A stretch of DNA of 64,000 bases from Malachius bipustulatus (taxonomy: Eukaryota > Arthropoda > Insecta > Coleoptera > Melyridae): positions 14,082,268-14,146,267 of the forward strand of contig OU342639.1 of the NCBI GenBank assembly GCA_910589415.1, given 5' to 3'. A program made the translations under genes and the position numbers. Of this stretch, positions 44,520 through 56,818 are shown in pieces (within the stretch, counting starts at the first letter, position 1; every line of letters starts with the position of its first letter). The notes below the pieces were generated by a model. That model did no database searches and was not told where the DNA came from. It was given only the letters and a program-made list of their open reading frames with translations.

Positions 44520-45580
44520 CCTGTTCGTGCTTCATGGAGGGCAAATATGCGCTAGTGATTAGAAATTAATTCTGGTTGATCCTTGAATTGAAAAACTGAT
44601 CTATCTATAAGTACCTGAGTATCTGACTATGCATAGGTATATTTAATTAGTAACCACCTGATGCGGTCTGGGCGATAGTTCAATAATTGCATCGACTCGA
44701 CTGTGACTTTCCCAAATCCGGCTGTCACACTTATGTAAGTACATCTAGGCATAGTTATGTTTTGTTATTTGCGTTTGTTTGTTTATTTGGTTATTTATTG
44801 TTTTATTTGATGTGAAATTTTTGGTCAATGTTGTTAAATGGAAAAACAGCAGTGGAATTTTAAATTCCGCAATGCTGAATTTCGCCTTTTGCACTGCCTT
44901 TTTCAACCAGTCACTAATAATTGTATAATGGATGTGTGTGCAATAAAGGCTTTATTTATCTATTTATTTATTTATGTATTCATTTACTTATTCATTTACT
45001 TTATATTATAAACCCTGAGCAGGTAATTATAACTGTCAGTAGAACTAGTTTTGAGTCATAATTGAAATAATTATATAAACAGTAATTTGTACGAAAATAC
45101 TTATAACTAGCAGCTTTTTTCAGAGGCTTATGCAACAATTAAGATAGGTAGGTACCTACTCTAGAAAATCTCGCCATTCTTTAAATTTTTGTTGATATCC
45201 TGGATCAAACTATCCAACAAACTGAACTCCTTTGATCCCCAGTGACCCGATTTTCAGAAATAAAACTAGATCTTTAACTTGAGCTTTCGTATTAAAAAAA
45301 ATGTTTTTTACTTATTTCACTTATATTTACCAAACAAAAATTAAAAATAATGTTTTTAACTACATGACGGTTCATTTTCTAGATCTCATATACTTAGTAC
45401 ATCCGCAAGAGTTTATTTTTTGCGGAAATGTCTTTTCTTGAACACAAAATCTTTTTCATTTATAAAAAAAGTGATTTTTCGAAAAGGGACATAAAAACAT
45501 AATACAGGCTTTTTTAAATTGATTTTTAGCATGTCGGCCTCTATTACATAAGAATTCCGATTATACCTCAGTCGGCCAAA
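44520..45580. other. No gene; (TTTA)n microsatellite near 44.95-45.00 kb
   Basis: Contains GCAATAAAGGCTTTATTTAT at 44940 (a polyadenylation-signal-like string common at retrotransposon 3' ends) followed by (TTTA/TTCA)n repeats to about 45004. Nothing coding. Confidence 0.4.
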
Positions 45581-45589
45581 AGATATACC

Positions 45590-45870
45590 CACACAGCACT
45601 AAATATCTCAGATATATCTCAAAAAGGTCTCATATTAATCACAATATCTCATCTATTTTGAGATATCCCTGAGATGTCTCTGAGATTTATAAAATTTTGC
45701 ATAAAATTCTTGTAACTTTTGCGACGTTTTTGAGATATTCTGAGAGATTACCTAATTTTACTAAACGATTCAAAAATTATCTGATACTTCTATAGATGTT
45801 TGCGGAATATTATTTTATTAATAATGTTTAATTAGGGCGCGGTTTAATGTCTCAGAGATATATCAGGGAC
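45590..45870. repeat. Cluster of GAGATAT / ATATCTC motifs
   Basis: At least nine variants of GAGATAT or its complement occur within 280 bases, for example near 45605, 45645, 45662, 45675, 45730 and 45850. Both orientations are mixed, so the region can fold on itself. It is probably a small foldback element, but the ends are not defined. Confidence 0.4.
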
Positions 45871-45944
45871 TTCTGCAAGCGCAATGCGAAAATAAAGAAC
45901 TTCTTGAAAGAGAAGAAGCAAGAGTCTTATTTATGCGCATGTGT

Positions 45945-46262
45945 AGCTTCTCTTCTTCTTCTTAAAGTGCCATACCCGCATATCGGGCGTAGGCTACCTC
46001 TCGCATATGTCTGTGGTGCGCGAGCTATCAAATTACACAGACATATGGGACCTCCCTTTTTATTGCCGGAGTCCGAACGGCACTGTTTGAAAGGTTTTAC
46101 TAGGCAAGGGTACTTGCGGTGGTTTGCCATTGCCTTCCGCAAGGTGGATCCCGATCTTGGCTTGAGAAACACAACAAATAATTGTCGGCTGCTGGTGAGT
46201 TTCGAACCAAGGTGTATCGGCACGGCGGACCAACGCGCTATCCACTGCGCCACGGGACCCAG
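45945..46262 (-). mobile_element. tRNA-derived SINE, second family
   Basis: On the minus strand it starts GGTCCCGTGGCGCAGTGG, an excellent A box, and GGTTCGAAACTC, a B box, lies about 50 bases on. The body has a conserved stretch containing TGGCAAACCACCGCAAG and finishes with CCGATATGCGGGTATGGCAC, then a (AAG)n tail near 45945-45965. The head resembles a tRNA, but the 300-base body and simple-repeat tail make it a SINE. A target duplication was not resolved. Confidence 0.75.
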
Positions 46263-46269
46263 TGTCAAA

Positions 46270-46730
46270 TTTTCCCAAGTATCTTTAAGTATAACACTTA
46301 TTCAGGGTAGACTAGATTTTATTAAAGAAAATTAAAATCACAATTATTCTTGTAATTGACAATATCCTCAGAGATTTTTTTTTATAGATACAGGGTGTTA
46401 TTTTTTATTATTTATGTATAATCCTAAAATTCCTAAAAATGAAAATAAACCTAATTTTTATCACCTATTCAATTTTTATAAACTCCAAAATATCATAATT
46501 TAAGAAAAAACATAGCACCGCCTAGGTCGCTAACTTAAGGCTCAAGGAAGGTTTTATTCTTTAAACAAACGAATTTAATTTGTACTTCATTTAATTACAA
46601 ATTATATTTATTTGGTGACTTATTGATGATTCTTATCAGATTACAGGAATCTGATTCCCCTTAATATGTGTAACAGTAAAATATCGAATATTATTTTCGT
46701 AGGTTCTAGTTTTGAGTTTAATATTATATC
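46270..46730. other. No supported feature
   Basis: AT-rich with one TACAGGGTGTTATTTTTTAT string at about 46389, possibly a worn end of a CAGGGTG-type element. Confidence 0.3.
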
Positions 46731-46734
46731 ACCC

Positions 46735-48830
46735 CGCAAAAGTAACACCAATCCCTAGAATCTCTTGTAGATCTTTATTAAGTATTGAGACTTCTTTCTC
46801 TTGGCGAAAATGAGCGTCGATGGTCGAAGTTTGCGCCTCTAAGGTTTAGGAAGATCTAAGTAGTGTACTGTCATCGGTATAACAGTACATTGTGTTTTTT
46901 GTTGTCTCAGAAAGAATTTCATCGACGGCTACCTGTAAGGAACGATCTTCGATATAACTCGCAATGAACAAGCAGAACTACCCGGGAATGCCATAAGCCT
47001 GCAGTTTTGCCAAAAATCTCCCCATGCCAGACACAAAAGCCCTAGAGATATCAAGCGCAACCCATCGAGACTCCCTATGGTACTCGAGTGTGCTGTTCCA
47101 CAGTTCCGTGACGAAAGTGAGGAGGTCTCTAGTTGATCACTGTTTCGGAAGCCCTACGGCGATCGCTGTTGGGACAGTAGAGAAGTTTATTCCTAATTCT
47201 TTGGATTTGAGCTTCCTAGGTTTGATCTATTTTTTCTTTTTATATGTTTCGAGCGCGGATGAAGTTGTAGTAATTTGTGCCGTCAGGGCTCTTTCGCCAA
47301 TGCTAGAAAGTAACTTGTTTGGATGCGAGTCTTGCATCTTTTATTGAAACAAGGTTTACTGTTTGAGGGCCGTTTTTTTAAAAGGAATGTAGTCTTACAT
47401 GCCAGCAAAATTGTCTTGAAAAACTTCCCTAGCACAAATAGATGGATAATTAAAGCCGAAACGAACGCTCCGCATGGAAAAGCTCGATAGTGCTGCCTGA
47501 ATTCTTCCCACTTAGCCGATCTGCAGTGCCAGATTGTACGCAATTTACTTGCTTCAATTCCACCCATCGGTAGGAACACACGATGTTGAGACGAGTTTGG
47601 AATCTGAGAAACCCAATGGAGCTTTCACCGGGATGGTAAATACATATTTGAGAATTCGTAGTCAAAAGTGATCCAGAAGGCTAGCGAAGTCTTCGTCGGG
47701 ATCGAGAATGCGGGTTGGTTTGTCGACAAGCTAGGTAAACCCACAGCTGATAGCAAAAGCTTCAGTTTCACGTTCTTCTTTGTCATTAAAATTAGAGTGT
47801 TTGAGCTCATTTGTGTCTCGTGTAAAGTAACAAGTAACAGTTTTTGTCAGGGACACAAAAATTGCCCTATACTGCTTATCGCTTGTCGGTATAACGATTA
47901 GATAAATCTGGTCATTTGGCGGCCTCTTATCCTAAGCCACATGACGTCAAAGTCATGAGGCTCAAGGTCTTCCTGACATTACCAGGAAATGCCACATCTG
48001 ACAAAATCGCCAACATTTTTTTTATTGAAAAGGCACATGCACTGCAGGGATATCCCTATGGCGCGTTGGAAGCGGTGAATGAGCGGAGATAGCGATTCAC
48101 GTTCACTTTGAATCGTTGCAGGTTGTATTCTTCAAGAAACACTTCGCTTGGAATGCTATTCCAAAGGGAAGCGGTTCTGTACCTGAAATAAATCTGAAAT
48201 AAGATCGTGCGAGGTATAACGAGCTGAACCTGATAGGGATGAGCTACTGCGGCTCGAGTTGTATTTTTTCCCAGCCTCGTTCTAGGTGGGTTCAAACGGG
48301 CCACGTCTTGTGAACACTTCCCATAAAAATATCTGTAAAACAGGCTCAGGTCAGCTACTTTTCTTCGATGTTCAAGATTATCTAGATTTTTTGTCAAATA
48401 TGGGCCCCGTTTCTCTTTTCTGAATGGAATCAAGTAATCTCAGGGTATGTTTGGAAACCGAGCTTGAAACACGTGAGCAGTACTCCAAGGATGGTCGTAT
48501 TTGAGCCTTGTATAAGAGGAGAAACTGTTCAGGCGTAGAAAATTTATCTGTGCGAAACAGTGTTCCAAGTCTTTGAGAAGCGCCTTCACCAAACCCACAA
48601 CATGATCATAATGCCGAAGTTATGCCTACATCGGGGGTAAAAGTTGTATCCTGGATAAAATTATTAATTAATTATGTTTAACGATGCTTGAACTTCTGTT
48701 TCACACAGTACTAGAGTATGAGGTTTACTTGCTTGTAGTTGTTGATGTACTGAATTGATATTCGTGATTAAACCTCTAATGTTACAAAAGTCAACTATAA
48801 ATTTTCCCATGAGAGAGATTAGCCTCCCTA
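46735..48830 (-). pseudogene. Decayed Jockey-type copy, related to the one at 35.4-37.1 kb
   Basis: Read on the minus strand from 48810, VDFCNIRGLITNINSVHQ opens the endonuclease in the same way as the copy at 37 kb. An RT/thumb fragment (48056-48605) follows. The endonuclease then resumes (48.0-47.65 kb). The linker has SDSKLVSTS-like and FGFNYPSICAREV segments, with RT after it (STRDLLTFVTELWNSTLEYH, YCYTDDSTLL as the altered catalytic block). Many stops and deletions. The linker-to-RT transition lacks a long segment compared with the other copy, yet this copy extends past the point where that one is truncated. Confidence 0.65.
48056..48605 (-). pseudogene. C-terminal RT/thumb fragment of a non-LTR ORF2
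   Basis: On the minus strand, ASQRLGTLFRTDKFSTPEQF and QIRPSLEYCSRVSS precede a 125-codon frame with HRRKVADLSLFYRYFYGKCS and FRYRTASLWNSIPSEVF. These are standard landmarks of the C-terminal end of Jockey/CR1-type ORF2. It lies between two parts of an endonuclease domain, so it is either an insertion or a rearranged piece. A shorter duplicate is at 49690-49835. Confidence 0.65.
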
Positions 48831-48857
48831 GATTAGCCTCCACCCGGATATCCGATT

Positions 48858-48871
48858 GGGGGGGGGGGGGG
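48858..48871. repeat. Run of 14 G
   Basis: Uninterrupted G tract at the 5' edge of the decayed Jockey-type copy. Length may be unreliable in sequencing. Confidence 0.7.
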
Positions 48872-48879
48872 AGATCGCT

Positions 48880-49680
48880 TCAACTCCGAAAAATTTTAAC
48901 CTCGGGAACGCCATCCATGCGTTCATATTTTTATACCATTATGCGTTCATACTATCCATATTTTTGTATCCCACTCCATAGACGGCAATCTCTGTCACAT
49001 CAACGAAACGTCATCTCTTTAAAGCAACTGCACAGTGCCTAACCCAGAAAGATGGTATCGCACCGGGCGAGGTTTGGTCAGCCCCGGTTATTTTATTTCT
49101 CCGGTGCCATCCTATAGGATAGGGGACTACCAGCCCCGAAACGCGGTTGCTTCTTTTTCTCCCTTTTTTTCTATTTCAACTTGGAGTTAGCTGTCAATTC
49201 TTTTTACTTAAGTTCTTTATTTATGCTATTCGTCTATTTTTGCCTCTCTTTATCTCTACATCCCCTTCCACAAACTTCCATTGACATCACTGTTCTGCAT
49301 AGCTGCATGCTCACGGAATCTTCTTATCAGGCTCCCTTACCACTGTATCCGTTGTTGTGGCATATTTTTAGTCATTTCTACAACTTTTATGATCAATTTT
49401 ACCTTTTCATTTTCGATCTGATTTTTTATTGTTAACCCACAGATTTATCTTAATAACATTCTCATTTCTGAAACTTTCATCTTCTTTGCATGTATCTAAC
49501 CACAATTTTTTAGACCATTCCCTTTTTATTTTTGCTAATCCTGCGGTCATACACCACACCAGACACCTATTCTAGTTCAGCCATCCAAATTCTTCAGATT
49601 CGACTTATTCTGCTCTTCATCATTTCCATTGAACCCCAGGTACTCCGTTGCACTGCAGAGAAATCTTAAGAAATACATGA
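48880..49680. other. GC-rich hairpin-prone patch, then pyrimidine-rich DNA
   Basis: Around 49055-49145 the sequence is G+C-rich with self-complementary pieces (ACCGGGCGAGG...CCCCGGT and CCTATAGGATAGG). It could be a worn structured RNA or SINE, but I match it to no family. 49150-49680 is pyrimidine-rich without features. Confidence 0.25.
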
Positions 49681-49689
49681 AAGAAAGTC

Positions 49690-49835
49690 TGAAATAAAGT
49701 GGTGCGAGGTGTAACGAGCTGAACCAGATAGGGATGAGCTATTGCGGTTTGAGGTGTATTTCTGCCCGGCTTTGTTCTACATAAGATCAAACGGATCACG
49801 TCTTCTGAACACTTCCCATAAAAATATCTGTAAGG
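49690..49835 (-). pseudogene. Second fragment of the RT C-terminal region
   Basis: About 145 bases closely match 48190-48330 (both contain GATAGGGATGAGCTA and AACACTTCCCATAAAAATAT). It is a duplicate of part of that ORF2 end. Confidence 0.65.
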
Positions 49836-49839
49836 TAAT

Positions 49840-51380
49840 ACTAATCTTTAAACGATTTCCTCAGATTTTCAACATTCCGCTCCACTTTTTCACTACTGCA
49901 GATAGCTAGAGCTGTTGTTGCCTATCACTTTCATAGATCTTGTCTACATCTTATGTAATTCTTATTTACTTTTTAGGAACTCTTTGTTATTTCTCATACA
50001 TTCCAATGTTTCTTCCCGGGGAACTGTATCCTATTGCATTTCTGGACCAATGAAAACTTCATGGAATCTTTTCTGTTTTTCCATTATTTTCCCATGCTCT
50101 TTTAGAAGCACATTAGGTACTTATAAGGCTTAATAATATTAATTCGTTAGTTGATTGGAAAAAAAACTAGTTACTCTGTGATTAAAATGTTTTTATAATA
50201 CCTAAATAGTGCCATTCTATTTTTGAACTACATTAAACTCTCTTTCCTCTCAGTTTATAATCATCTTATATCAGTTACAACACTACCGAACGTTGTGATC
50301 GACCCATTCGCAAGGCAAATTCGATGGTTTATGAATTTTTTAAACCGTCGCTTATATATTCTAAGCTGGCATTTATTAAAGGACGTTTAAGTGAATTTTT
50401 GTTTGAGGTGCCAGGTAGTTTGAATAAATTATGCAAGTTCTACCGAAAGTGATTAATTTTATTACGGCTCGTTTACTGTAAAGCGATTAAAAACCACCTG
50501 GCATCTGTAGGTGTATTACAACAACGTTGTTTCGGGGTTTGAATACTAGCGAACTTTAAACTTCAAAACTTATTCCAGCACTTTGTTATGAAAAAGCGCT
50601 GGAAAATTTCCTTCTAAAATAATCACAAGAATTGAATAATAAAAGAATCATTATTTTAGGAAGAAATAAAATTTAGAAAAAATATAAGCAATGCATTTTT
50701 CCGTGTTCCCATAGGGTTGCCACATGCCAACAATTACACACCATGTTAACATTTGTTGTCTTGCAGCTTAGAAATCGTTTTTAATTTTCAATAATAGTGA
50801 AGGGTGTTCGAAAAGGAATCCGTTTGGAGTAGACCCTGACACAAAGAGGTTCCTCTTAACCTAATCCACTCTTTAGTACTGACAGTTCTTTATTTTGTCA
50901 GTTAGGTCTATTATTCCATTATAATTACATTTGTCAAATCATTCGAGAAATACTCACTTTATCGAAATTTAAAAAAGCACATAAATAATTAAATCAATAA
51001 GTAATTAAGTTAAGAGGTAAGTGAAATACCCTTCACCCTCCTGGACACATTTTATTACGCGGGATCTCATTCCACTAAATAACTTTGTAACAATTCGCTG
51101 GGTGTATCATTTATCTCGATGCCTTGACTTCGTTTATCAGTCTCACAAATGTCGAGTCCTTGATGTAAATGAAAGAATAAAAAAAAATCACATTCAACCT
51201 TGATCTGTCTTGCTACAGTAAGGGTGTATTGCTGAAACAAAACCAAAACTGGGAACTGGGACAAACCTGGGAAAACCGGGCATTCCAGAATAACTGATAC
51301 CACGCAGATCCTATCCTGGAAATGCAATCTGATGGTATGAGTCCTATGATATCATTTGTAAAACCATTTAAGGTCCTAAT
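49840..51380. other. No supported feature
   Basis: AT-rich DNA. A 72-codon frame (49915-50133) and an 86-codon minus-strand frame near 51.2 kb show no motif. Confidence 0.25.
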
Positions 51381-51389
51381 ATACCTCAA

Positions 51390-52250
51390 AGACAGAGACA
51401 GGTACCGGAGCTGAAGTGGTCCCTAGGTGCAGTATTTACGTGTCACTGGGGACGCATGCCAGCATCTTCCAGTCTGAAATAAATGCAATTCGGCTATGCG
51501 TTGGAGAGAATATTAGAAAGAAACTATCGAGGTAGGGAAATCTACATCCTCTTCGACAGTCAGGCTAGCCTGAAAGCCCTTGCAGCTTATGAAATCAGAT
51601 AAACTGGTCTCGGAATGCTTGCAAGACCTCATTGACTTAGCCAGGTGCAACGTGGTAACACTAGTTTGGGTTCCGGGTCACCGTGGGACGCCTGGTCATG
51701 AGGCTGCATATCAACTAGCCAAGAAAGGCGCTGGGATGAACTAGACTGGGCCCGAACCAGTGTTTGGCATCCCAAGGAACACTGTACGCGGGGCGGTGGC
51801 TCAGTGGGTAAGAACCCAACATTTAGCACACTGGAACCTTATAACAGGAAACAAAAATGGTAAGGTGATGATTAAGGAGCCCTCTCAAAACCTTGCCAGA
51901 CCGATACTGCTACTAAACAGAATGCAGATCAGAACGGTGATGGGTCATCTCACAGGATACTGCCACCTAAGAGTACACCTACATAAGCTGGGGATATACA
52001 CAGAAGAACCAGTTTGTAGACTCTGCAATGAAGAAGATGAGACAGCTTCTCATGTGATATTCGAGTGTCCAGCACACGCAAGAACGCGCTATGCGGTCCT
52101 GGGACCACTCAGTCCCGGGAGCCAGCTGGCGGAAAAAACCTTGGTTAGCGGACTGCTGAACCATATCAAAAGAACGGAGCTCCATATCGAGGAAAATCTA
52201 AATGTGAGAAATACAAAAAGCCCGCTGGCACCAGTGTTTGGGACTACATA
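51390..52250 (+). pseudogene. RNase H and Cys/His end of a second I/R1-type element
   Basis: The RNase H domain is readable with stops: TGTGAEVVPRCSIYVSLG, FQSEINAIRLCV, ILFDSQASLKAL and, in another frame, VWVPGHRGTPGHEAAYQLAK followed by TGPEPVFGIPRN. The intact element at 22.7 kb has the same order, but the sequences differ clearly, so this is another family. A final open frame (51760-52251) has IRTVMGHLTGYCHLRVHLHK and CRLCNEEDETASHVIFECPA, the C-terminal zinc-binding end. Between them, 51785-51830 (GGGGCGGTGGCTCAGTGGG) looks like a tRNA-type A box, which may be a small inserted SINE head. RT and everything upstream are missing. Confidence 0.7.
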
Positions 52251-52259
52251 AACCATCTC

Positions 52260-52800
52260 TCACATTTAGTTAAAATACCAAATACCATGCGAGTATTACG
52301 ACTGATAAGTCGATCATCGCAGATTTATTTCACTAAATCGGGTGCTTCGGAAGTTTTCCAACAAACACATCCTTTTTCTGTAGTTCTGGGAATCCACGAT
52401 ATTTGAAACCATGCTAAACCTGCAAAAAAACTTGCTGAAAACTGCTCCATTAGTTATTGTAAGTTTCGTGAATTTTACCTCTCGGAAATATCTCGGAATA
52501 GCAATACTTTCAGTACTGCTATCATTCGATAAACATAAACGAGCTGAGCACCTTTTCTAAGAAGCTTATAAGCAGGTTCCAACACAGAAACATCCATCCA
52601 TGTACTGAGTTTGATGACAAACAATTTATCGGGATCATTTTTCCTTATGTTTCGAGCGATTTAAACTTTTCCTTCCGGCGTCTCTTTTGTATTTGGCCCG
52701 TTAACTTATTTCACGATATTTCCTCTTTGGTCGAAAATTTTTGCAAAAAAAAATTATAAAAAAATAAAAAGTAAAAAATGCAATAACATAGGAGCATTTC
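52260..52800. other. No supported feature
   Basis: AT-rich spacer before the large palindrome. Confidence 0.25.
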
Positions 52801-52812
52801 ATTTAAAAAAAA

Positions 52813-54480
52813 ACCTTCTTGCGCATCAATCGCAGAAATAGTGTATTTTTATGCGATCCAATTATGAATATTTTCACCGTTTTTTAAATTGGATTTCTGA
52901 AATTTTCCATAGTCAGGTCATATTAGCGTATAGAGGTTTACTGAGAAAATTTCATTTCATTTAGTTTGAAAACGTGCCTTAGAATGGATTTTTAAATTTA
53001 ACAAAATAAAAAAAAAATGGCAAATTTAATTTTTTTTCCTTTTTCTGTGTCCGCCACTGGCTAACTATACTTAAAAAATACTATTCTTTACACTACCTTT
53101 AATAAATTCGCAAAAAGTGAAAGGGGAATTTTGAAAACCGAAAATTTGAAATTTTACAGGAACGTGTAAATGTAAAAACATTCGAATATCTCCGCGATTT
53201 TTCTTATTTGCTTCTTGAAATTTTTCAGAGTTAGGGGTTATTCGTATAGTTGTCTACTGGAAAAACTTCAGCTCAATTCCTTCAAAAAAGGCTCATAAAC
53301 GGTTATAGAAATTTAGCCATTTTTACCCTTTTCCTACCCACGCCACTGGCTTATTAATGAAAAATATGCAAATTTTACTGCATTAACTCAAATTTAAAAT
53401 AATTTTCTTCCAATCGTGTTAATTTGGTTTAAATTTGTTTTTCTAACTTGCTTATAGGTAGGTAGGTATAGGGGTTCCAAATCTGGCAATTTTTTCTAAA
53501 ATTGAAAAGGCCGCCAATTTGAAACGGTTCGATTTTACTCAAATACAGTACCAGACGACTTCTTGCGGCTATCTTACTCATAAAAAAATTTCAGCCCCCT
53601 AGATTGAAAACTGCGACCAGAAACCGTGCCCATAGACGGTTTTTATTTTTAATTTGGAGGGACACCCTGTAGAAATAACGCAGCTTTAGGAAAATTTTTT
53701 TACGAAAATCAAATGTCATTTTGAAGTTTCACAAGAGTAAAAAATTTCGTTCACTAATCTTTAAATATGAAGCTACAGCAGCGGTTTTAAAATTTTAGAG
53801 AAATAAACATCATATGAAAAAAATATTAATATCTCCGCCATTTTTCTTATTTACTTCTTGAAACTTTTAAGGGTTAAAGGATATTAGTGTACTTGCCTAC
53901 TGTGAAAATTTCAGTTCAATTTCTTTAAAAATGAACTCATAAACGGTTATAGAAATTTAGACATTTTTACCCTTTTCCTACCCACGCCACTGGCTTATTA
54001 ATATAAATAATGACAATTTTATTGCTTTAATTCAAATTTCAAATAGTTTTCTTCCAATCTTGTTAATTTTATTTTAAAGTTTTATTGCCATCTTGCTCAT
54101 ACAGGGACTCAAAAAATAGCAAATTTCCCAAAAATTCAAATGGCTGCCATTTTGAAACGGCTTGGCCGATTTTGCTCAAGTGCAATAGCAGACCACTCCT
54201 TGTGGATATCTTACTCCCACAAAAATTTCAGCTTCCTAGATTGAAAACTGCGACCTGAAATGATACCACAACAACCGGATTCCTGGAATTTTGAAGGGAC
54301 ACCCTGTAGAAGTGTCTCGACTTTTGAGAATTTTTTCAACGAAAATCTAACATCATTCCAATGTTTTATAAGGATCCAAAATTTCGTTCACTAATCGTCA
54401 AAGATAAAGCTACAGGAGCGTTTTTAAAATCGTAATTTCGCGTTTTTGATGAAATATATAAATATATAAATTTTCAAGAA
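52813..54480 (+). repeat. Left outer arm of an 8.7-kb nested palindrome
   Basis: It begins with CTTCTTGCGCATCAATCGCA. It contains two related units of about 650 bases (each with a TTCTTGAAA block, a CTCATAAACGGTTATAGAAA block, CCTACCCACGCCACTGGC and a GGGACACCCTGTAGAA block). It ends in AAATATATAAATATATA. The whole is repeated in inverted orientation at 59935-61486 with a few percent of differences. Confidence 0.8.
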
Positions 54481-54504
54481 TTCACGCTGTATTTTGATTA
54501 CCAA

Positions 54505-56818
54505 TAGTGAAGGGTGGTAACGGGAAAAACAGCTTACGTAATTTTGGGCATTTATTCGAGTGCTCTATTGTTTGTACATCGACGTTTCGGTATAGTACAT
54601 ACCATCTTCAGGATGCTAAAATTTAATTACATCTAAAGTTAGAGATGGTCCAGGTTGTTATAATTATTGTCTTCCTTACCAAACTGTGAGGATTTCTTAA
54701 AGTTAAAACTGAACAAAAAACACAAAGATAAAAATACATCAATAGGACAACTACTCTACATTGTTAAAAAAATAAAATCAATACATTATCACTTAGTTAT
54801 GTTCTACGATTGCTAGCACAAATTTTGATTAACTTCAATTTCTTGTTTTGTTGTGAAGGCGGCCATTATGTCTTTCAGTGAGATATTAATGTTTACATTT
54901 GTTATCAGTTATTTCCTCTTCTTTTTAATACAATATTTTTAGTTCTTTAAGAAACAGACAGGTGATTATTTCAGTTTTAATTGATGTTTACGTCTGATGA
55001 CTGGTGACAGTTTGATTGAAGTTGGTATTGGTGAGGAGTGAAGTGACAGTGCCAGAGGTGACACGCACAACGAACTGACCCTCCAGTCATGCTCAGAACG
55101 TTGTTAATTATTATTATTAAATTTTGAAAATTTATGAGTCAGGTGAGCCGAGGGTTGTTATTGGAATTAAGTTTTATCAGGTAGGAATAGATGTTGCTTA
55201 TTTTTTCTATGTCTGCTCTATGATTCATGGTGTTTTCTGTTTTTGATATGTGAAACATTTCTAAGAAGCATCTCTTGCGTTGATTAGTTTCAATTTCTAG
55301 GATTTTTGAGTTTTGAAAGTCTGCTTCATGAGAAGTATTGCGACAATGTTCTGCTAATGCGCATTTCTTGTCCGGATTTTTTATGTCGCTCTTGTGTTGT
55401 GTAATACGTTTTTTTAAAAGTTGGGATGTTTGACCTATATAAACCAATTCACAGGCTTCGCATCATGGAATCTGATATATTACATTCCTCTGTTTTTCAC
55501 TCGGTATCCTGTCTTTCAGTCCGCTGAACAGTCTGTCAATTGTGAAGAAATTCTTTTTTGCTATTTTTATATCATCTGTTTTAAGGAGGTTTGTCAGTTT
55601 ATTCGTGAGATCGTTTATCTGTGGAAGTGAGACGAATCGTGGTTGGGTAACTGTTGTGTGGTGTCTATTATTTTGGTTTTGTGTGTTTGGCTGCCTTGTT
55701 GTGCTATACAGGATTCTGTTTAGTAGGTTTTTGGGATAGCCATTGGTTTCAAGAATGGATTTTAAGTTTATGAGATTTTTTTGTAACAGGGTAGGATGAG
55801 AGATGTTTCTCACTCTCTCTTTCATGTTGCGGATTAAATTTATTTTTTGTTGCATGGGGTGGTTTGATAAATAATGAATAAATCTGTTTGATGACATGGG
55901 TTTTCTATACCAATCAAGTATTATTTGATCATTAGGTAATCTAATTATTTTGGTGTCAAGGAATGGTATGGAGTTGTTAATCTCTGTTTCCTTAGTGAAC
56001 TGGATATGTTCATTATGTCGATTGAAATAGTCTAATGTGGACTCTATTTGATCTTTGGGAACCGCTGTTATGATGTCATCCACGTATTTTTTTATAAAGG
56101 GTAGTTGGAATGGGAGTGAGTCACAAATCTCGTCCAATATGTGGTCCATCACTATTCTGGCTACTATCGGACTTAAGCTAGATCCCATTGGACAGCCGAA
56201 TGTTTGTTTATAGAGTTTGTTGTCGAATGAAAAGTAGTTCGAGTCAAAAATTAATTTTATTAACTGTGTGAAATCTGTTTTCTGTATGTTTGTATGTGTT
56301 TTTATAGTATCCCACTTTTTTTCTACAACTTCTAATACCAGATCTGTGGGGATATTAGTATATAAAGATATGACGTCAAAGCTGACAAGAATATGGTCTT
56401 TAGGTAATTGAAAATTGTTAAACTGTTCAGAGAAATGGAAAGAATCTCTGATAAAATATCTGTTTTCGTTGTTAAGGGATGCCTGGAGTATTTGGGCTAC
56501 AAATTTGGATATTTTGGATGTGGGGGTATTTATGCACGACACTATCGGTCTGAGGCTTAATTCTGGCTTGTGTATTTTGGGCATGCCATAGAATCTGGCA
56601 GGAATTGAGTTATATTCATAAAGGGATTTTGCCTCAGTTTCATTGATGTATCTTTTGTTATATAGGTCTTTGATGGTTTGGTTGACCTTATTTTGTATTG
56701 TTAAAGTTGGATCCCTGATGAGTGGTTTATAGTATTTATTATCTCCTATTATGTTGTTTGCTAATCTATGATAGTCTTGTCTGGACATAATCACTGTGAC
56801 ATTTCCCTTATCTGACTG
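54505..56818 (-). mobile_element. Penelope-like element copy, minus strand, 5'-truncated
   Basis: The 2,314 bases are the reverse complement of 57393-59706 with one difference noticed (54.71 kb: ACTGAAC against ACTGGAC). The copy contains RT from the SDKGNV motif onward, GIY-YIG and the 3' untranslated part. Its 5' edge abuts the start of the other copy. A frame of 498 codons on this strand (to 56959) only looks longer because it runs antisense into the other copy's N-terminal region. Confidence 0.85.
55139..56818 (-). pseudogene. RT and GIY-YIG coding part of the minus-strand copy
   Basis: Residues match the plus-strand copy from QSDKGNV to the C-terminus, including KKYVDDIITAVP and VYIGQTSQLLKKRITQHK. 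The same in-frame TGA as in the plus copy separates RT from GIY-YIG. It lacks the N-terminal 190 residues. Confidence 0.85.

Noticed and set aside
46180..46262. tRNA gene on the minus strand
   Set aside because: Good A and B boxes, but no convincing cloverleaf, and the unit continues into a SINE body with a simple-repeat tail.
55421..55739. Frames of 69 and 65 codons opposite the Penelope coding region (and their twins at 58472-58790)
   Set aside because: They are antisense to the GIY-YIG and RT end, and are duplicated only because the region is palindromic.
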